Positions 24,532-33,131 of a DNA stretch of 64,000 nt are shown here, one piece after another (the stretch's first letter is position 1; each line of letters opens with the position of its first letter). This DNA comes from JAOUGY01 sp963792365 (lineage in GTDB: Bacteria > Actinomycetota > Acidimicrobiia > Spongiisociales > ZC4RG35). A program made the position numbers and the translations under genes. The notes beneath the pieces were generated by a model, which saw nothing but the letters and a program-made list of their open reading frames with translations, ran no database searches and was not told the DNA's origin. The stretch covers positions 186,001 to 250,000 of the forward strand of contig CAWBVW010000005.1 of NCBI GenBank assembly GCA_963792365.1, written 5' to 3'.

Positions 24532-25430
24532 GATGTCTCCCCTCCATGAACGATCGAAACGGCCGCGTCGACCCAATGCTCCACCTCGCCGTCGGCGGGA
24601 TACAACAGGCTGCGCCCGGCCGTCAGACCCCGGACATTCGGTATCGACATCGCCCGCCGCCACAGGTCGAAGAGGCGACCGCTGTCGGTGCCTGGATCCC
24701 CCCCGAGCAACAACGACGGCATGGTGGTCGCAGCCATCATCGTCTCAGGATCGTCCACTGCCGGGAGCTTGAGCCACGTATACACACTGGGTGATCCGAG
24801 CGCCGATGCCACGGCCACCGCCTCGACGACCAGGTCGGTGTCACCGACCACTCGAACTCGGCCGTCGGCGTCGCGCCGTGCGGGCAGCGGCTCAACCATC
24901 GCCACCAGGCGGCGGACGGCTAGTTCGTCGACAGCCCGGGCACACGCCTCGATGGTGGCGTTGGTGCCAGGGTCGTCGTAGTCGATCCGCAGCAGCATCT
25001 TGCCGCCGTCCAGGCCGAGTCGCTCGATCGAGTCGGGCCGGTATCCGGTGAAGCGGTCATCGAGCTCCCACGCCGACGCCGTCAACCCACCTCGATTCAT
25101 CGAGCCGAAGACGAGCTTGTCATGGAGCTCGTCGAGGACGATCAGGTCCTCTGCGACGTCGGGAGTGGCCAGGATTCCGTCGACACCCGGGCGGCGCAGA
25201 GCACGGATGCAGCGTTCGAGGGCCTCCCGCCTGTTGGCCATGGCCCTAGGTTCCGAGCCGACACCGAGGATCCGTCGGGCGGGGTGATCGAAGGCCACGA
25301 TCATCACGTTTCCGTCGCCCTGTACCATCCGACGACGTCGTCGAGTCTCGGCCTTGCGGAACAGGGTCTCGGGCGACTCCGCTCGAAGACGAAGCAACTC
25401 GTGATACCGATCGTCGTCCAGAATGGTCAT
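24528..25430 (-). CDS. Aldolase-like TIM-barrel protein (Cgl0158 family)
   Basis: The 300-residue protein matches the (beta/alpha)8-barrel family commonly found in actinobacterial inositol clusters and annotated there after Corynebacterium Cgl0158. Visible motifs are MIVAFDHPARRILGVG, DGILATPDV, GGKMLLRIDYDDPGT, YTWLKLP (candidate Schiff-base Lys) and GLTAGRSLLYP. It probably cleaves phospho-2-deoxy-5-keto-gluconate or a related acid (the IolJ step). The start at 25430 faces the lipoprotein gene start at 25433 with only two bases between them and no Shine-Dalgarno is visible, so start and promoter are uncertain. Confidence 0.7.
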   Translation of the reverse strand: MTILDDDRYHELLRLRAESPETLFRKAETRRRRRMVQGDGNVMIVAFDHPARRILGVGSEPRAMANRREALERCIRALRRPGVDGILATPDVAEDLIVLDELHDKLVFGSMNRGGLTASAWELDDRFTGYRPDSIERLGLDGGKMLLRIDYDDPGTNATIEACARAVDELAVRRLVAMVEPLPARRDADGRVRVVGDTDLVVEAVAVASALGSPSVYTWLKLPAVDDPETMMAATTMPSLLLGGDPGTDSGRLFDLWRRAMSIPNVRGLTAGRSLLYPADGEVEHWVDAAVSIVHGGETS

Positions 25431-25432
25431 GG

Positions 25433-25969
25433 ATGCGTGCACTCGTCGTGATGCTGCTCTTGCTGAACGCCTGCTCGGCCCCTGCCCCGCCCCCGGCGTT
25501 CGTGTTTGGGGCGAACACGCCCGACGACCTGCGAGCGGTGGCGGCCGGCACTCTCGACTCGGTGGCGGAAGCCTTTCCGGCACAACTCGATTGCCTCGAC
25601 GCGATCGAGCTGGAGGGGGCGTGGGAGCTCGACGATCGCGCCCGGTACGACCCAGACCGAAGTGCCATCACACTCCGGATCCCGGCAACCGCGCCACAAC
25701 TCGAGATCTCCATCGTGCACGAAGCGGCACATCACCTCGAGTTCGCCTGCCCGGGACAGGTAGACGTGCGCGAGCCGTTCATGGGGGCGCAAGGTCTGCC
25801 CGCCGATATGGACTGGTTCGACGGCGAGACCTGGACGGCAACACCGTCTGAGCACTGGGCTTCTGCGGTCGTGATGCACGTGCTCTCCCGACCCGACGAG
25901 CGAGCCGGGATCGCTGTGACCAACGGCGCGCTCGACGTGATCCGTGCCTGGGCGACGGATCCAGGGTGA
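25433..25969 (+). CDS. Lipoprotein with an HExxH motif
   Basis: The 178-residue product has a short signal peptide with lipobox LNAC (Cys14) and an exported domain with VHEAAHHLEF (H96-E97...H100), a gluzincin-like zinc-protease signature. A third ligand could be the Glu/His in TPSEHWASAVVMHVL. I do not recognise the family. It sits alone on the plus strand inside an otherwise minus-strand transport and catabolism run, splitting the ABC transporter genes from iolB. It may be an independent surface protease; no link to inositol is shown. Confidence 0.65.
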   Translation: MRALVVMLLLLNACSAPAPPPAFVFGANTPDDLRAVAAGTLDSVAEAFPAQLDCLDAIELEGAWELDDRARYDPDRSAITLRIPATAPQLEISIVHEAAHHLEFACPGQVDVREPFMGAQGLPADMDWFDGETWTATPSEHWASAVVMHVLSRPDERAGIAVTNGALDVIRAWATDPG

Positions 25970-25980
25970 GCGACCCGTCG

Positions 25981-26841
25981 TCACTCGGTTGACGCCTCCC
26001 GCTTGAACTCCTTGGCGGCCGACGCGAGATCATCCTCACCGTCGTCCCGTGCCGCAGACTCCAACTCGTGCGACAGCACTTCGAGGTCGGCGCCTCCCGC
26101 CATCATCTGAACGAGCTGCTCGAGCGGAATCTCCGCCTTCGTGTAGTCGCCATACACCTGTCCCCGCCGAAGGATCACGAAGTGGTCGCCCACCGGGTAG
26201 GCGTGATGGGGGTTGTGCGTGATGAAGATCACTCCGATCCCCCGGCGTTTCGCCTGAAGGATGTACTTGAGCACGACGCCCGCCTGCTTGACACCGAGAG
26301 CGGCAGTCGGCTCGTCGAGGATCAGCACCTTTGCGCCGAAATACACAGCACGCGCGATGGCGACCGATTGCCTCTCTCCACCCGACAGCGTGCCGACCGG
26401 TTGGTCAGGGTCTCGGATGTCGATGCCCATCTTGGACATCTCTTCACGGGTGGTGCGCTTTGCGAATTCGACATCGAAACGCTTGAAGGGTCCGAAACCC
26501 GTGGTCGGCTCCGACCCGAGGAAGAAGTTCCGCCAGATCGACATCAGCGGGATCATCGCGAGGTCTTGGTAGACCGTTGCGATGCCGACGTCCAGCGCTT
26601 CACGCGGAGAATCGAACTCGACCTGATTGCCTTCGAAGGTATAGGAACCCTCTGATGGCTTGTGAACCCCAGCAAGGGTCTTGATGAGGGTGGATTTCCC
26701 GGCACCGTTGTCGCCGAGGAGGCAGGTGACCTCGCCGGGCCGGACGAACATCGAGACGTCCTGGAGCGCGATCACGGAACCGAAGTACTTTGAGACCTTC
26801 TTGATTTCGAGAATGGGGCTTGCTTCTGTCATTTCACTCAC
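25981..26841 (-). CDS. Sugar/cyclitol ABC transporter ATP-binding protein
   Basis: The 286-residue protein has a single nucleotide-binding domain with Walker A GDNGAGKST, signature LSGGERQS, Walker B VLILDEPTAALG and the switch His in FITHNPHHAY. Its partner permease is of the RbsC type, whose ATPase is usually a fused double domain; a single-domain form as here is a known variant. The GTG at 26841 overlaps the permease stop (GTGA); ATG 26832 is an alternative with GGTGAG upstream. The acidic tail (DDGEDDLAS) is unusual. Confidence 0.9.
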   Translation of the reverse strand: MSEMTEASPILEIKKVSKYFGSVIALQDVSMFVRPGEVTCLLGDNGAGKSTLIKTLAGVHKPSEGSYTFEGNQVEFDSPREALDVGIATVYQDLAMIPLMSIWRNFFLGSEPTTGFGPFKRFDVEFAKRTTREEMSKMGIDIRDPDQPVGTLSGGERQSVAIARAVYFGAKVLILDEPTAALGVKQAGVVLKYILQAKRRGIGVIFITHNPHHAYPVGDHFVILRRGQVYGDYTKAEIPLEQLVQMMAGGADLEVLSHELESAARDDGEDDLASAAKEFKREASTE

Positions 26842-27905
26842 CGCTTCTGCGCCTGCTGGCGGACGAAGTTGTTGAAGATGACGGCGACCACGAGGATCCC
26901 GCCGACGAAGACCTTGAACCAGTCACCGTCCACTCCCGTGATGATGATTCCCTGCTGCACCATCGCAAAGATGAGCGCCCCGAGGGCCGCACCGATCACG
27001 GAGCCGTAGCCGCCGGTGAGCAAGACGCCACCGACCACTGCGGCGATGATGGCGTTGAACTCCTGCAGCTCACCTCGAAGCGAGTCGGCGCCCTTGAACT
27101 GCGTCACCTGCATGAGGGCCACCAGGAACGCTGCGAAAGCGGTCGTCATGAACAGAGAGATCTTGAGCCGGCTCACGGGCACGCCCACATTGCGCGATGC
27201 GTTGTTGTCGCCTCCGACGCCGAAGATCCAGTTGCCGATCTTGGTGCGTGTCAGCACCCAGGTGGCGAGCACGGTGACCCCGACCCACCACAGGATGGCG
27301 ATGTCGAATCTCGATCCGAAGAGATCGATCTTCTGACCGAGAATGGTGTTGATTGCCCCGAAACCGGGAATGTCGTCGAACCCGCCGAGCTGTGTCCTGT
27401 TCGTCATCGTCCGCGGGATCGCAGTCGCCAACCCCCGGAACACGAACAAAGCGCCCAGGGTGATGATGAACGACGGCAGTTTTGTCGTCACCACCATCAA
27501 GCCGTTCAGGAAGCCGACCCCGAGCGTGATGAGCAACGCGATTAGGAGCGATGGAAGCAGTGGCCATGCAAAGCCGCCTCCCGAAGAGGACGTCACGAGG
27601 AGCATGATGGCCATCCCCGCGAAGCCGACCACCGATCCGACCGAGAGATCGAACTCGCCGGAGATCATCAGGAGCGCTACGGCGACGGCCAGGATCCCGA
27701 GTGGAGCGGCTCGATTGAGGATGGAGGCAGTGGTCGCCCAACTCACGAAGTTGTTGTCGCGTGCGGCGATTGCGAAGAACACCCAAACGACAACGAGGGC
27801 GACGAGGGCTCCGAATTCTGGTCGAGTCAGAAGCTTGGTCACCATTCCGATCGTTCGGACACGCTCATCCTGAGCGACCGGTGGCGGGGCGGTTTCTGTG
27901 GCCAC
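26838..27905 (-). CDS. Sugar/cyclitol ABC transporter permease (RbsC-like)
   Basis: The 355-residue inner-membrane protein has about ten hydrophobic segments and the family landmarks ISGEFDLSVGSVVG, TKLPSFIITLGALFVFRGLA, VGGDNNASRNVGVPV and AAVVGGVLLTGGYGSV. Substrate is inferred to be inositol or a related cyclitol from the neighbouring iol genes. GTG 27905 follows GGGAGGAG. A strong hairpin lies between it and the binding-protein gene upstream. Confidence 0.92.
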   Translation of the reverse strand: MATETAPPPVAQDERVRTIGMVTKLLTRPEFGALVALVVVWVFFAIAARDNNFVSWATTASILNRAAPLGILAVAVALLMISGEFDLSVGSVVGFAGMAIMLLVTSSSGGGFAWPLLPSLLIALLITLGVGFLNGLMVVTTKLPSFIITLGALFVFRGLATAIPRTMTNRTQLGGFDDIPGFGAINTILGQKIDLFGSRFDIAILWWVGVTVLATWVLTRTKIGNWIFGVGGDNNASRNVGVPVSRLKISLFMTTAFAAFLVALMQVTQFKGADSLRGELQEFNAIIAAVVGGVLLTGGYGSVIGAALGALIFAMVQQGIIITGVDGDWFKVFVGGILVVAVIFNNFVRQQAQKR

Positions 27906-27952
27906 GGTTCTCTCCTCCCGTAGTGGGTTGTGGGAACCCTACGTCCCCAAGG

Positions 27953-27986
27953 GTCGACGGAGGGCCGGATCCGGCCCCCCGTCGAC
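27953..27986 (-). promoter_or_regulatory. Intercistronic hairpin between binding-protein and permease genes
   Basis: GTCGACGG/CCGTCGAC (27953-27960 with 27979-27986) encloses GGGCCGG-AT-CCGGCCC (27962-27977), giving 15 base pairs with one small mismatch. There is no T-run on the transcribed strand. Such a hairpin after a binding-protein gene typically protects the upstream mRNA and lowers expression of the permease relative to the binding protein. Confidence 0.65.
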
Positions 27987-27994
27987 TGATTCGC

Positions 27995-29053
27995 TCAACG
28001 GAGGCCCTGCTCCGAGAAGCTGATGACGTCGCCGGCGGTCTCCGCCGTGACGATCTGGGGTCCGGTCAAGATCACTCGATCCACCGAGCCGAGCGGCAGT
28101 GCGCCCGTGTCGAGGTACTTGGTCAGCAGCACGATCGGTAGGTATCCCTGCAGATACTGAGCCTGGTCGATGGCGAACAGCATCTCGCCGTCGATGATGG
28201 CCTGCAGCACCTCGGGCCCGAGGTCGAAGGTCGCGAGCTTCACGTCGACGCCGGCCTCGTCGACCGCGTTCATGGTCGGAAGTGCGCCCGTGGGGCCGAG
28301 GGCGAGAATCCCGTTCACGTCGGTGTTCGCCGAGAGAGCCCCCGCAATGGCAGCCTGTGCGCCGGTCGGATCGGCGAGATCCACCGGGATCACGTCCACC
28401 GTGCCGCCGAGCCCATCGGTGAAGCCCTGGCACCGTTGATCGAGCGCCGCGTTACCGACTTCCTGGTTGATGCACAGTGCAATGGTGACACCCTCGTCGG
28501 CCATGCGCTGACCGGCGATGAGGCCTGCCTCGTATTCGGTTTGACCCACGTGGACGAGCACACCGAGATCGGCGAACGCATCGGAACCCGAGTTCATCGA
28601 GATGACCGGGATTCCTTGGTCTACGGCCGCACGCACAGAGTCCCCGAGAGCCTCGGGATCCGGCAGCGTCACCACGATGCCATCGGGCTGCGAGGCGACT
28701 GCTGCGTCGATGATCTGGCTCATTTCGACCATGTCGAAGGTACCCGGTGCCTGATACTCCACCGTCACACCCATGTCTGCTGCCGCGGCGTTGACGCCGT
28801 TGGCAGCGACCGACCAGAACGGGTCGGACGACTGGCCGTGGGATACGACGACGAAGCGGTAGTCCCGCTGTGCGACTGCACCGTCGTCTCCACCCGAGCC
28901 ACCCGACGTGGTTGCGGTGTCACCGCCTCCTGCCTGGGTCGTGGCGGTACCGTCACCCTCTGCACTGCTCCCGGTCGATTCGTCGACCGATGTGCAGGCA
29001 GCGAGTACGAGAACGAGGACTGCCAGGAGTGACAGCCAAACGCTCTTCCTCAT
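27995..29053 (-). CDS. Sugar/cyclitol-binding lipoprotein of the ABC importer
   Basis: The 352-residue precursor has a lipoprotein signal (LVLVLAACTS, lipobox Cys21) and a low-complexity Gly/Thr/Asp linker to about residue 60. A Peripla_BP_4 domain follows (FVVVSHGQSSDPFWSVAANG, VDQGIPVISMNSGSD, LALGPTGALPTMNAVDEAG). It captures the substrate outside the membrane for the permease and ATPase encoded downstream. The ATG 29053 has a strong GGAGGAG site. It is placed between iolE and the permease in the operon repressed through the 31075 operator. Confidence 0.92.
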   Translation of the reverse strand: MRKSVWLSLLAVLVLVLAACTSVDESTGSSAEGDGTATTQAGGGDTATTSGGSGGDDGAVAQRDYRFVVVSHGQSSDPFWSVAANGVNAAAADMGVTVEYQAPGTFDMVEMSQIIDAAVASQPDGIVVTLPDPEALGDSVRAAVDQGIPVISMNSGSDAFADLGVLVHVGQTEYEAGLIAGQRMADEGVTIALCINQEVGNAALDQRCQGFTDGLGGTVDVIPVDLADPTGAQAAIAGALSANTDVNGILALGPTGALPTMNAVDEAGVDVKLATFDLGPEVLQAIIDGEMLFAIDQAQYLQGYLPIVLLTKYLDTGALPLGSVDRVILTGPQIVTAETAGDVISFSEQGLR

Positions 29054-29108
29054 ATCTCCTCCCTTTCCATTTGCTACCCCGTCTGGGGCTTTCTTCGTCG
29101 GCGACATG

Positions 29109-30029
29109 TCAGCCGGTCGCCTCCGCCTGCGCCGTGCCGGACTCATCCGCCAGCGTGCGCAAGAACTCGAAACTCCTTCGGGCCGCCTCGATCGGGCCTT
29201 CTCCGGCTGCGGGGTCGGCGACGAGAGACACATCCTGTTCGAGGACGTACCAGCCCTGGAAGCCTGAGGCCTCCAGGGCGAGAATGGTGCCGGCGATGTC
29301 GACACCGCCCTCTCCGAGCGGCTTGAACATGCCATCGATGACGGCCTGGCGGAATGCAATGTCCCCGGCCCGAACCCGCTTTGCGAAGCCGGGATCGAGG
29401 TCTTTGAGATGAACGTGGTGTACTCGCCCCTGGGTGCGGGCGATGAAGGACGGGATGTCGACCTCGGCGAGGGCGAGGTGGCCGGTGTCGAGACAGAACC
29501 CCACGTCGGATCGATCGATGACCTGATCGACATCCGTCTGCCTTTCGACCGCCATGCCCCAGTGCGGGTGCAGGGCAAGCTGTATGCCGCACCGATCGGC
29601 GATGCTGCGGAGGCCCGCTAGGTGGCGCACGAACGTGTCCCACTCCTCCGGACCCAAGTGATATCGCACGTCGTAACCCGGCAGGTGCGAGTCGGCGCCG
29701 AGAACGGCGACCCGCGCTCCACCCGCCACGAGCGTGTTCGCCGCCCGCTCGAAGTACTCGAACTGGGCGGCGATGACGGCATCGTCGTACAACACCACGG
29801 GGACGAACCCTCCTACCAGACGGAGCCCGTGCCGGTGGAGACGAGCGAGAACTTCCTCGGTGCTCGCCCCCAGATAGCCGTCCGGTCCGAGCTCGGTCGC
29901 CTTCAAGCCCACTTCTGCCATCTCTGCGAGGACCCGGTCGGGGTCCATGAGGTGCCCCCATCCTGGTGAGCCGTCCACACCCCATGTGATGGGCGCTCCT
30001 GCCATCCGATCGAGAATCCCGATTGACAT
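29109..30029 (-). CDS. iolE: Inosose dehydratase-like TIM-barrel protein
   Basis: IolE dehydrates 2-keto-myo-inositol (scyllo-inosose) to a trihydroxycyclohexane-dione. The 306-residue protein has the family's opening (APITWGVDGSPGWG, then ATELGPDGYLG), the metal-site HPHWGMAVERQTDVD, CLDTGHLALAEVD and HVHLKDLDP. The order fits an AP-endonuclease-2 fold with Glu/Asp/His metal ligands. It overlaps the iolG stop (TGATG), so both act in sequence and are coupled. Another member of this broad superfamily (an isomerase) is possible, but the operon partner makes IolE the best call. Confidence 0.8.
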   Translation of the reverse strand: MSIGILDRMAGAPITWGVDGSPGWGHLMDPDRVLAEMAEVGLKATELGPDGYLGASTEEVLARLHRHGLRLVGGFVPVVLYDDAVIAAQFEYFERAANTLVAGGARVAVLGADSHLPGYDVRYHLGPEEWDTFVRHLAGLRSIADRCGIQLALHPHWGMAVERQTDVDQVIDRSDVGFCLDTGHLALAEVDIPSFIARTQGRVHHVHLKDLDPGFAKRVRAGDIAFRQAVIDGMFKPLGEGGVDIAGTILALEASGFQGWYVLEQDVSLVADPAAGEGPIEAARRSFEFLRTLADESGTAQAEATG

Positions 30030-31018
30030 CACACTCCCTCCAGTTCGACAGGCCCGCCGACGTCGAGCGATTGCCGGCACGCCTCGGCGATGACGACGGC
30101 GGCTCGAGCATCGTGAACCGTGCAGGGGCTCTCCGCCTTTCCGTCGACCATGTCGAGGAACGCGTCCATCTCGGCCCCGTAGCTCGCGCCGAACCGTTGC
30201 AGCCACTCCGTGTAGGGATCGCGGGGAGGTTCAACGCCGGGCTCTGCGGATCGCAGCGGCATGTGCGGATCGAGCCCCACCGCGATGCTGTCGAGCGTTC
30301 CAAACACCTCCATGCGAACGTCGTAGCCGATGGGATCGATGCGGACGCCACACAATGTGGCCATTGCGCCGGATGCCAGCCACAAGGTCACGACGCTCAC
30401 AGCTGTGTCCCCGTAGCGAGCAACCATCTCGACGCCGACCGCGCTGCCGGCGGCATGGACCGCCACCGGCTCCTCCCCCGAGACGAAGCGGAGAAGATCG
30501 AAATCGTGGATCAACTGGTCCTGGAACTGGCCGCCGGACACCGGGACGTACTCCTCCGGCGGGGGACGGTGGTCGTGGTGATGTCCGGTGATCAGCATCA
30601 GGGTCCCGACGCTGCCGCCGGCGACCGCGTCATGAGCGGCCCGGTACCCGGGATCGAACCTCCGATTGAAACCCATCATCACTGGGATCCCCGCCGACTC
30701 CACGGCTGCGATGGCGCGGTCGGTGGAGGGAAGGTCGGTGGAGATGGGCTTCTCGCAGAAGGCCGGCACGCCGGCCGCGGCTGCCATCTCGAGGTGTTCG
30801 GCGTGTGAACCCGTGCTCGAGGCGATCACCACCGCATCGACCGAGGCGAGGAGGTCGGATACCGAGTCGGCGACATCTGCGCCGGCGTCATCGGCGAGCT
30901 CGACTGCTCGAGACGAGATGGGGTCGTAGACCACGACGCCATCGACACGCTCCTTGCCCACCAGTGTCTGTGCGTGAAGGGATCCGATGCGCCCCGCACC
31001 CAAGAGTCCGATCCTCAC
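30029..31018 (-). CDS. iolG: Inositol 2-dehydrogenase (Gfo/Idh/MocA), copy A
   Basis: IolG oxidises myo-inositol to 2-keto-myo-inositol with NAD. The 329-residue protein has the Rossmann GAGRIGSLHA, the active-site Lys in FCEKPIST, and the catalytic FQDQLIHDFDLLRF helix characteristic of inositol dehydrogenases. GTG 31018 follows GGGAGG. It is the first gene of the operon (iolG-iolE-binding protein-permease-ATPase) and lies 57 bases below the first LacI-type operator. Three further Gfo/Idh proteins are in the island; this one has the clearest IolG features. Confidence 0.88.
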   Translation of the reverse strand: MRIGLLGAGRIGSLHAQTLVGKERVDGVVVYDPISSRAVELADDAGADVADSVSDLLASVDAVVIASSTGSHAEHLEMAAAAGVPAFCEKPISTDLPSTDRAIAAVESAGIPVMMGFNRRFDPGYRAAHDAVAGGSVGTLMLITGHHHDHRPPPEEYVPVSGGQFQDQLIHDFDLLRFVSGEEPVAVHAAGSAVGVEMVARYGDTAVSVVTLWLASGAMATLCGVRIDPIGYDVRMEVFGTLDSIAVGLDPHMPLRSAEPGVEPPRDPYTEWLQRFGASYGAEMDAFLDMVDGKAESPCTVHDARAAVVIAEACRQSLDVGGPVELEGV

Positions 31019-31074
31019 CCAACCTCCCGCTTCGAGCCCCCTAGGGACGCCGATGCCGGAGCCCCAGGGGAGAT

Positions 31075-31088
31075 TTGGAACGTTCCAA
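31075..31088. promoter_or_regulatory. LacI-family operator 1 (iolG operon)
   Basis: TTGGAACGTTCCAA is a perfect 14-base palindrome with the central CG typical of LacI-family sites. It lies just downstream of the putative iolG promoter. The same palindrome recurs at 33070, and its 12-base core at 41431. Confidence 0.85.
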
Positions 31089-31095
31089 TGGTTCG

Positions 31096-31125
31096 ACGGT
31101 ACCGGTGGCCTCAGAGGGCTGTCAA
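31096..31125 (-). promoter_or_regulatory. Putative iolG operon promoter
   Basis: On the minus strand TTGACA (31125-31120) and TACCGT (31101-31096) are 18 bases apart. Operator 1 begins seven bases beyond the -10 box, where a bound repressor would block initiation. Confidence 0.55.
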
Positions 31126-31147
31126 CTGAAACCGGGGAGAGATTTCA

Positions 31148-31933
31148 CTACTCGAGTGCGCTCGCGACATGCGCGATCCTTGCGATCGCTCGTGCCTCGG
31201 ACTCCGCAGGCGAGCACTCGAGCCCGATCGGACCGGAGTAGCCGAGTGCAGTGAGCTCCCGCAGGACGAAGCCGTATTCGATCTCACCCGTCCCCGGCTC
31301 GTGCCGACCGGGGTTGTCGGCCACCTGGACGTAGGCGATGTGTTCGAGTCCCTCGGACAGGTGCCCGGTGAGATCCCCCTCGGCGATCTGCAGGTGATAG
31401 AGGTCCCAGTTGATGCCCACTGATCTCGACCCCACCTGCTTGCAGACCTCGACCACCTCCTGGCTCGTCGGCAGCGCGTAGCCGGGATGATCCACGCGCA
31501 CGTTCATGGGCTCGACCATCAGCGTGACACCCGATGACTCCACGAGATCCAGCACGTCGCGAAGCGCCTGGACCACGGCCTGCCGCACTTGGGCCGGGTC
31601 CTCGCCCGGGGCAAGATACGGACCGTTGACGTTCACCCGCTCCACGCCCAGCCGCTGCGCAACCTCGACAGCTGAGGCGATCCCCGTACGAAAGCGCTCC
31701 CGGTTGGCCCGCTCGTGGAGACGGGGCTCGAAGTCCCATCCTCCGATCTGTGTCATTTGGATGCCGTTGTCAGAGCAGGCCGAAACCAGGGCATCCACGT
31801 CCCAGTTCGGCCAATACCAGATCTCCCCCAGCCGAAAGCCGGCCCGAGCCGCCGCCTCGATGCGTTCGATCCGGGGCAGATCCGTCCACCACATCTCCAG
31901 GTTGACCGCAAAGCGGTCGAACATGTCAGCCAC
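31148..31933 (-). CDS. Hydroxypyruvate isomerase-like TIM-barrel protein
   Basis: The 261-residue protein has the Hyi/IolI-like pattern: FAVNLEMWW near the start, GVERVNVNGPYLAPGEDP, TLMVEPMNVRVDHPGY, GINWDLYHLQIAEGDL, and the terminal metal-binding Glu in GPIGLECSP. Such enzymes interconvert keto sugars or keto acids. Here it is coupled to a dehydrogenase gene (overlap of 8 bases with GTG 31933; ATG 31924 is the alternative). A role as inosose isomerase or in sugar-acid breakdown is inferred from context. Confidence 0.75.
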   Translation of the reverse strand: MADMFDRFAVNLEMWWTDLPRIERIEAAARAGFRLGEIWYWPNWDVDALVSACSDNGIQMTQIGGWDFEPRLHERANRERFRTGIASAVEVAQRLGVERVNVNGPYLAPGEDPAQVRQAVVQALRDVLDLVESSGVTLMVEPMNVRVDHPGYALPTSQEVVEVCKQVGSRSVGINWDLYHLQIAEGDLTGHLSEGLEHIAYVQVADNPGRHEPGTGEIEYGFVLRELTALGYSGPIGLECSPAESEARAIARIAHVASALE

Positions 31934-33053
31934 TTTTCACCTCATCGATCACGACACGGCGGGCCTCGTACGAAGAGCGAAGGCTCGCATCCAGAAGCCG
32001 CTGCACGGCAGCACCCTCCGACAGGTCCGGAGCGATCTCCGACCCGGTGGCCAGCGCTTTTGCCCAGCCCCGGGCCATGGCATCGGTCGTCCGGAAGACG
32101 TCTCGATACGTGTCATGCACGGGTGACCTACGAACGGAGCCCCATACTTCATCGGGAATCTCGAGTGGCGCCGGCGCTCCCTCACCCACGCGGGCTCCGA
32201 GCACCACCTGCTGGTCGTCCCAGTCGCAGACATATCGAAGTGTTCCTCGGTCGCCGTGAACCTCGATCACGTGGAGCTGGTCCATGGACGTCCCTTCATA
32301 CGCCACCGATGAGGCGTGGAGCAGAGCCTGCCCGCCGGCGGCGTACTCGAGGATCACCGCGGCCGTGTCGGGTGCAAGCGGGTAGGAGTCGCCGTCGGGG
32401 TCCCGTGTCGCATGCGTTCCCACCGTGTCGAGTCGGGCGGTGAGGGCGTCGACCTCGCCCCCGAGGACCCTGGCTAGATACAGGAAGTGCGAGCCCACGT
32501 CTCCGAGCGCGCCGGTCGGGTTCTTCCGGGCATCGAGCTTCCACAGATAGCCGCCCCCCAACGCGTATCCGGTGTGATACCGCAACCCGACGTGATGGAT
32601 CCGACCAACATATCCTTCGTCGACCAGTCGTTTCGTATACCGGAATCCGGGCATGAATCCGTAGGTGAACGGAACCATCGTCACCAGCCTCGCATCGGTC
32701 GCCATGCGGGCCAGCTCGGCCGCCTCCGCATACGAGTCGGCGACGGGCTTCTCGCACAGCACGTGGATTCCTCGCGCGATCGCTTCCTTCGTGGCCGGGT
32801 AGTGGACCGGATTGGCGGCCGCGACGACCACACCATCGAGCGCCTCGCGGTCGAGCATCTCGTCCCAGGCCGAATACGAAGCAGGAACTTGCCACGCCTC
32901 GGCCCGGGCCCGCGCCCGTTCGGCGTCCCGGCCGGCGATTGCCACCACGTCGACGCCGGGGAGCGTCGTGAGCGCCGGCAGGTACATGGCATCGACCCAC
33001 CAACTGGTCCCGATGATGCCAAGGCGCAGGGTGGACTTGTCGGACGTCGTCAT
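31926..33053 (-). CDS. Gfo/Idh/MocA dehydrogenase, copy B
   Basis: The 375-residue NAD(P)-binding protein shows GIIGTSWWVDAMYLPAL, the Lys motif VLCEKPVADS and GALGDVGSHFLYLARVLGG, the larger-subunit type of the family (about 370 residues). Substrate is unknown; it is coupled to the isomerase-like gene downstream and starts at a divergent operator-controlled promoter, so it is a regulon member. ATG 33053 is chosen because the reading frame upstream crosses the operator. Confidence 0.85.
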   Translation of the reverse strand: MTTSDKSTLRLGIIGTSWWVDAMYLPALTTLPGVDVVAIAGRDAERARARAEAWQVPASYSAWDEMLDREALDGVVVAAANPVHYPATKEAIARGIHVLCEKPVADSYAEAAELARMATDARLVTMVPFTYGFMPGFRYTKRLVDEGYVGRIHHVGLRYHTGYALGGGYLWKLDARKNPTGALGDVGSHFLYLARVLGGEVDALTARLDTVGTHATRDPDGDSYPLAPDTAAVILEYAAGGQALLHASSVAYEGTSMDQLHVIEVHGDRGTLRYVCDWDDQQVVLGARVGEGAPAPLEIPDEVWGSVRRSPVHDTYRDVFRTTDAMARGWAKALATGSEIAPDLSEGAAVQRLLDASLRSSYEARRVVIDEVKSG

Positions 33054-33069
33054 CTCGTCACCCGCGATC

Positions 33070-33083
33070 TTGGAACGTTCCAA
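33070..33083. promoter_or_regulatory. LacI-family operator 2 (divergent dehydrogenase operons)
   Basis: This is the same perfect palindrome as operator 1. Its left half is also the -35 box (TTGGAA) of the plus-strand promoter, and it lies in the leader of the minus-strand transcript, so one bound repressor could shut both directions. Confidence 0.85.
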
Positions 33084-33100
33084 TCGTCTCACGTATACTA
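33070..33100 (+). promoter_or_regulatory. Divergent promoters sharing one TATACTA element
   Basis: Plus strand: -35 TTGGAA (33070-33075), 18-base spacer, -10 TATACT (33094-33099), predicted start about 26 bases before ATG 33132. Minus strand: the same bases read TAGTAT (33100-33095), a good -10 for the 33053 gene, without a recognisable -35. Confidence 0.6.
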
Positions 33101-33131
33101 CGCCGGTCGACGAAGTGGTCGGAGGACCTGC

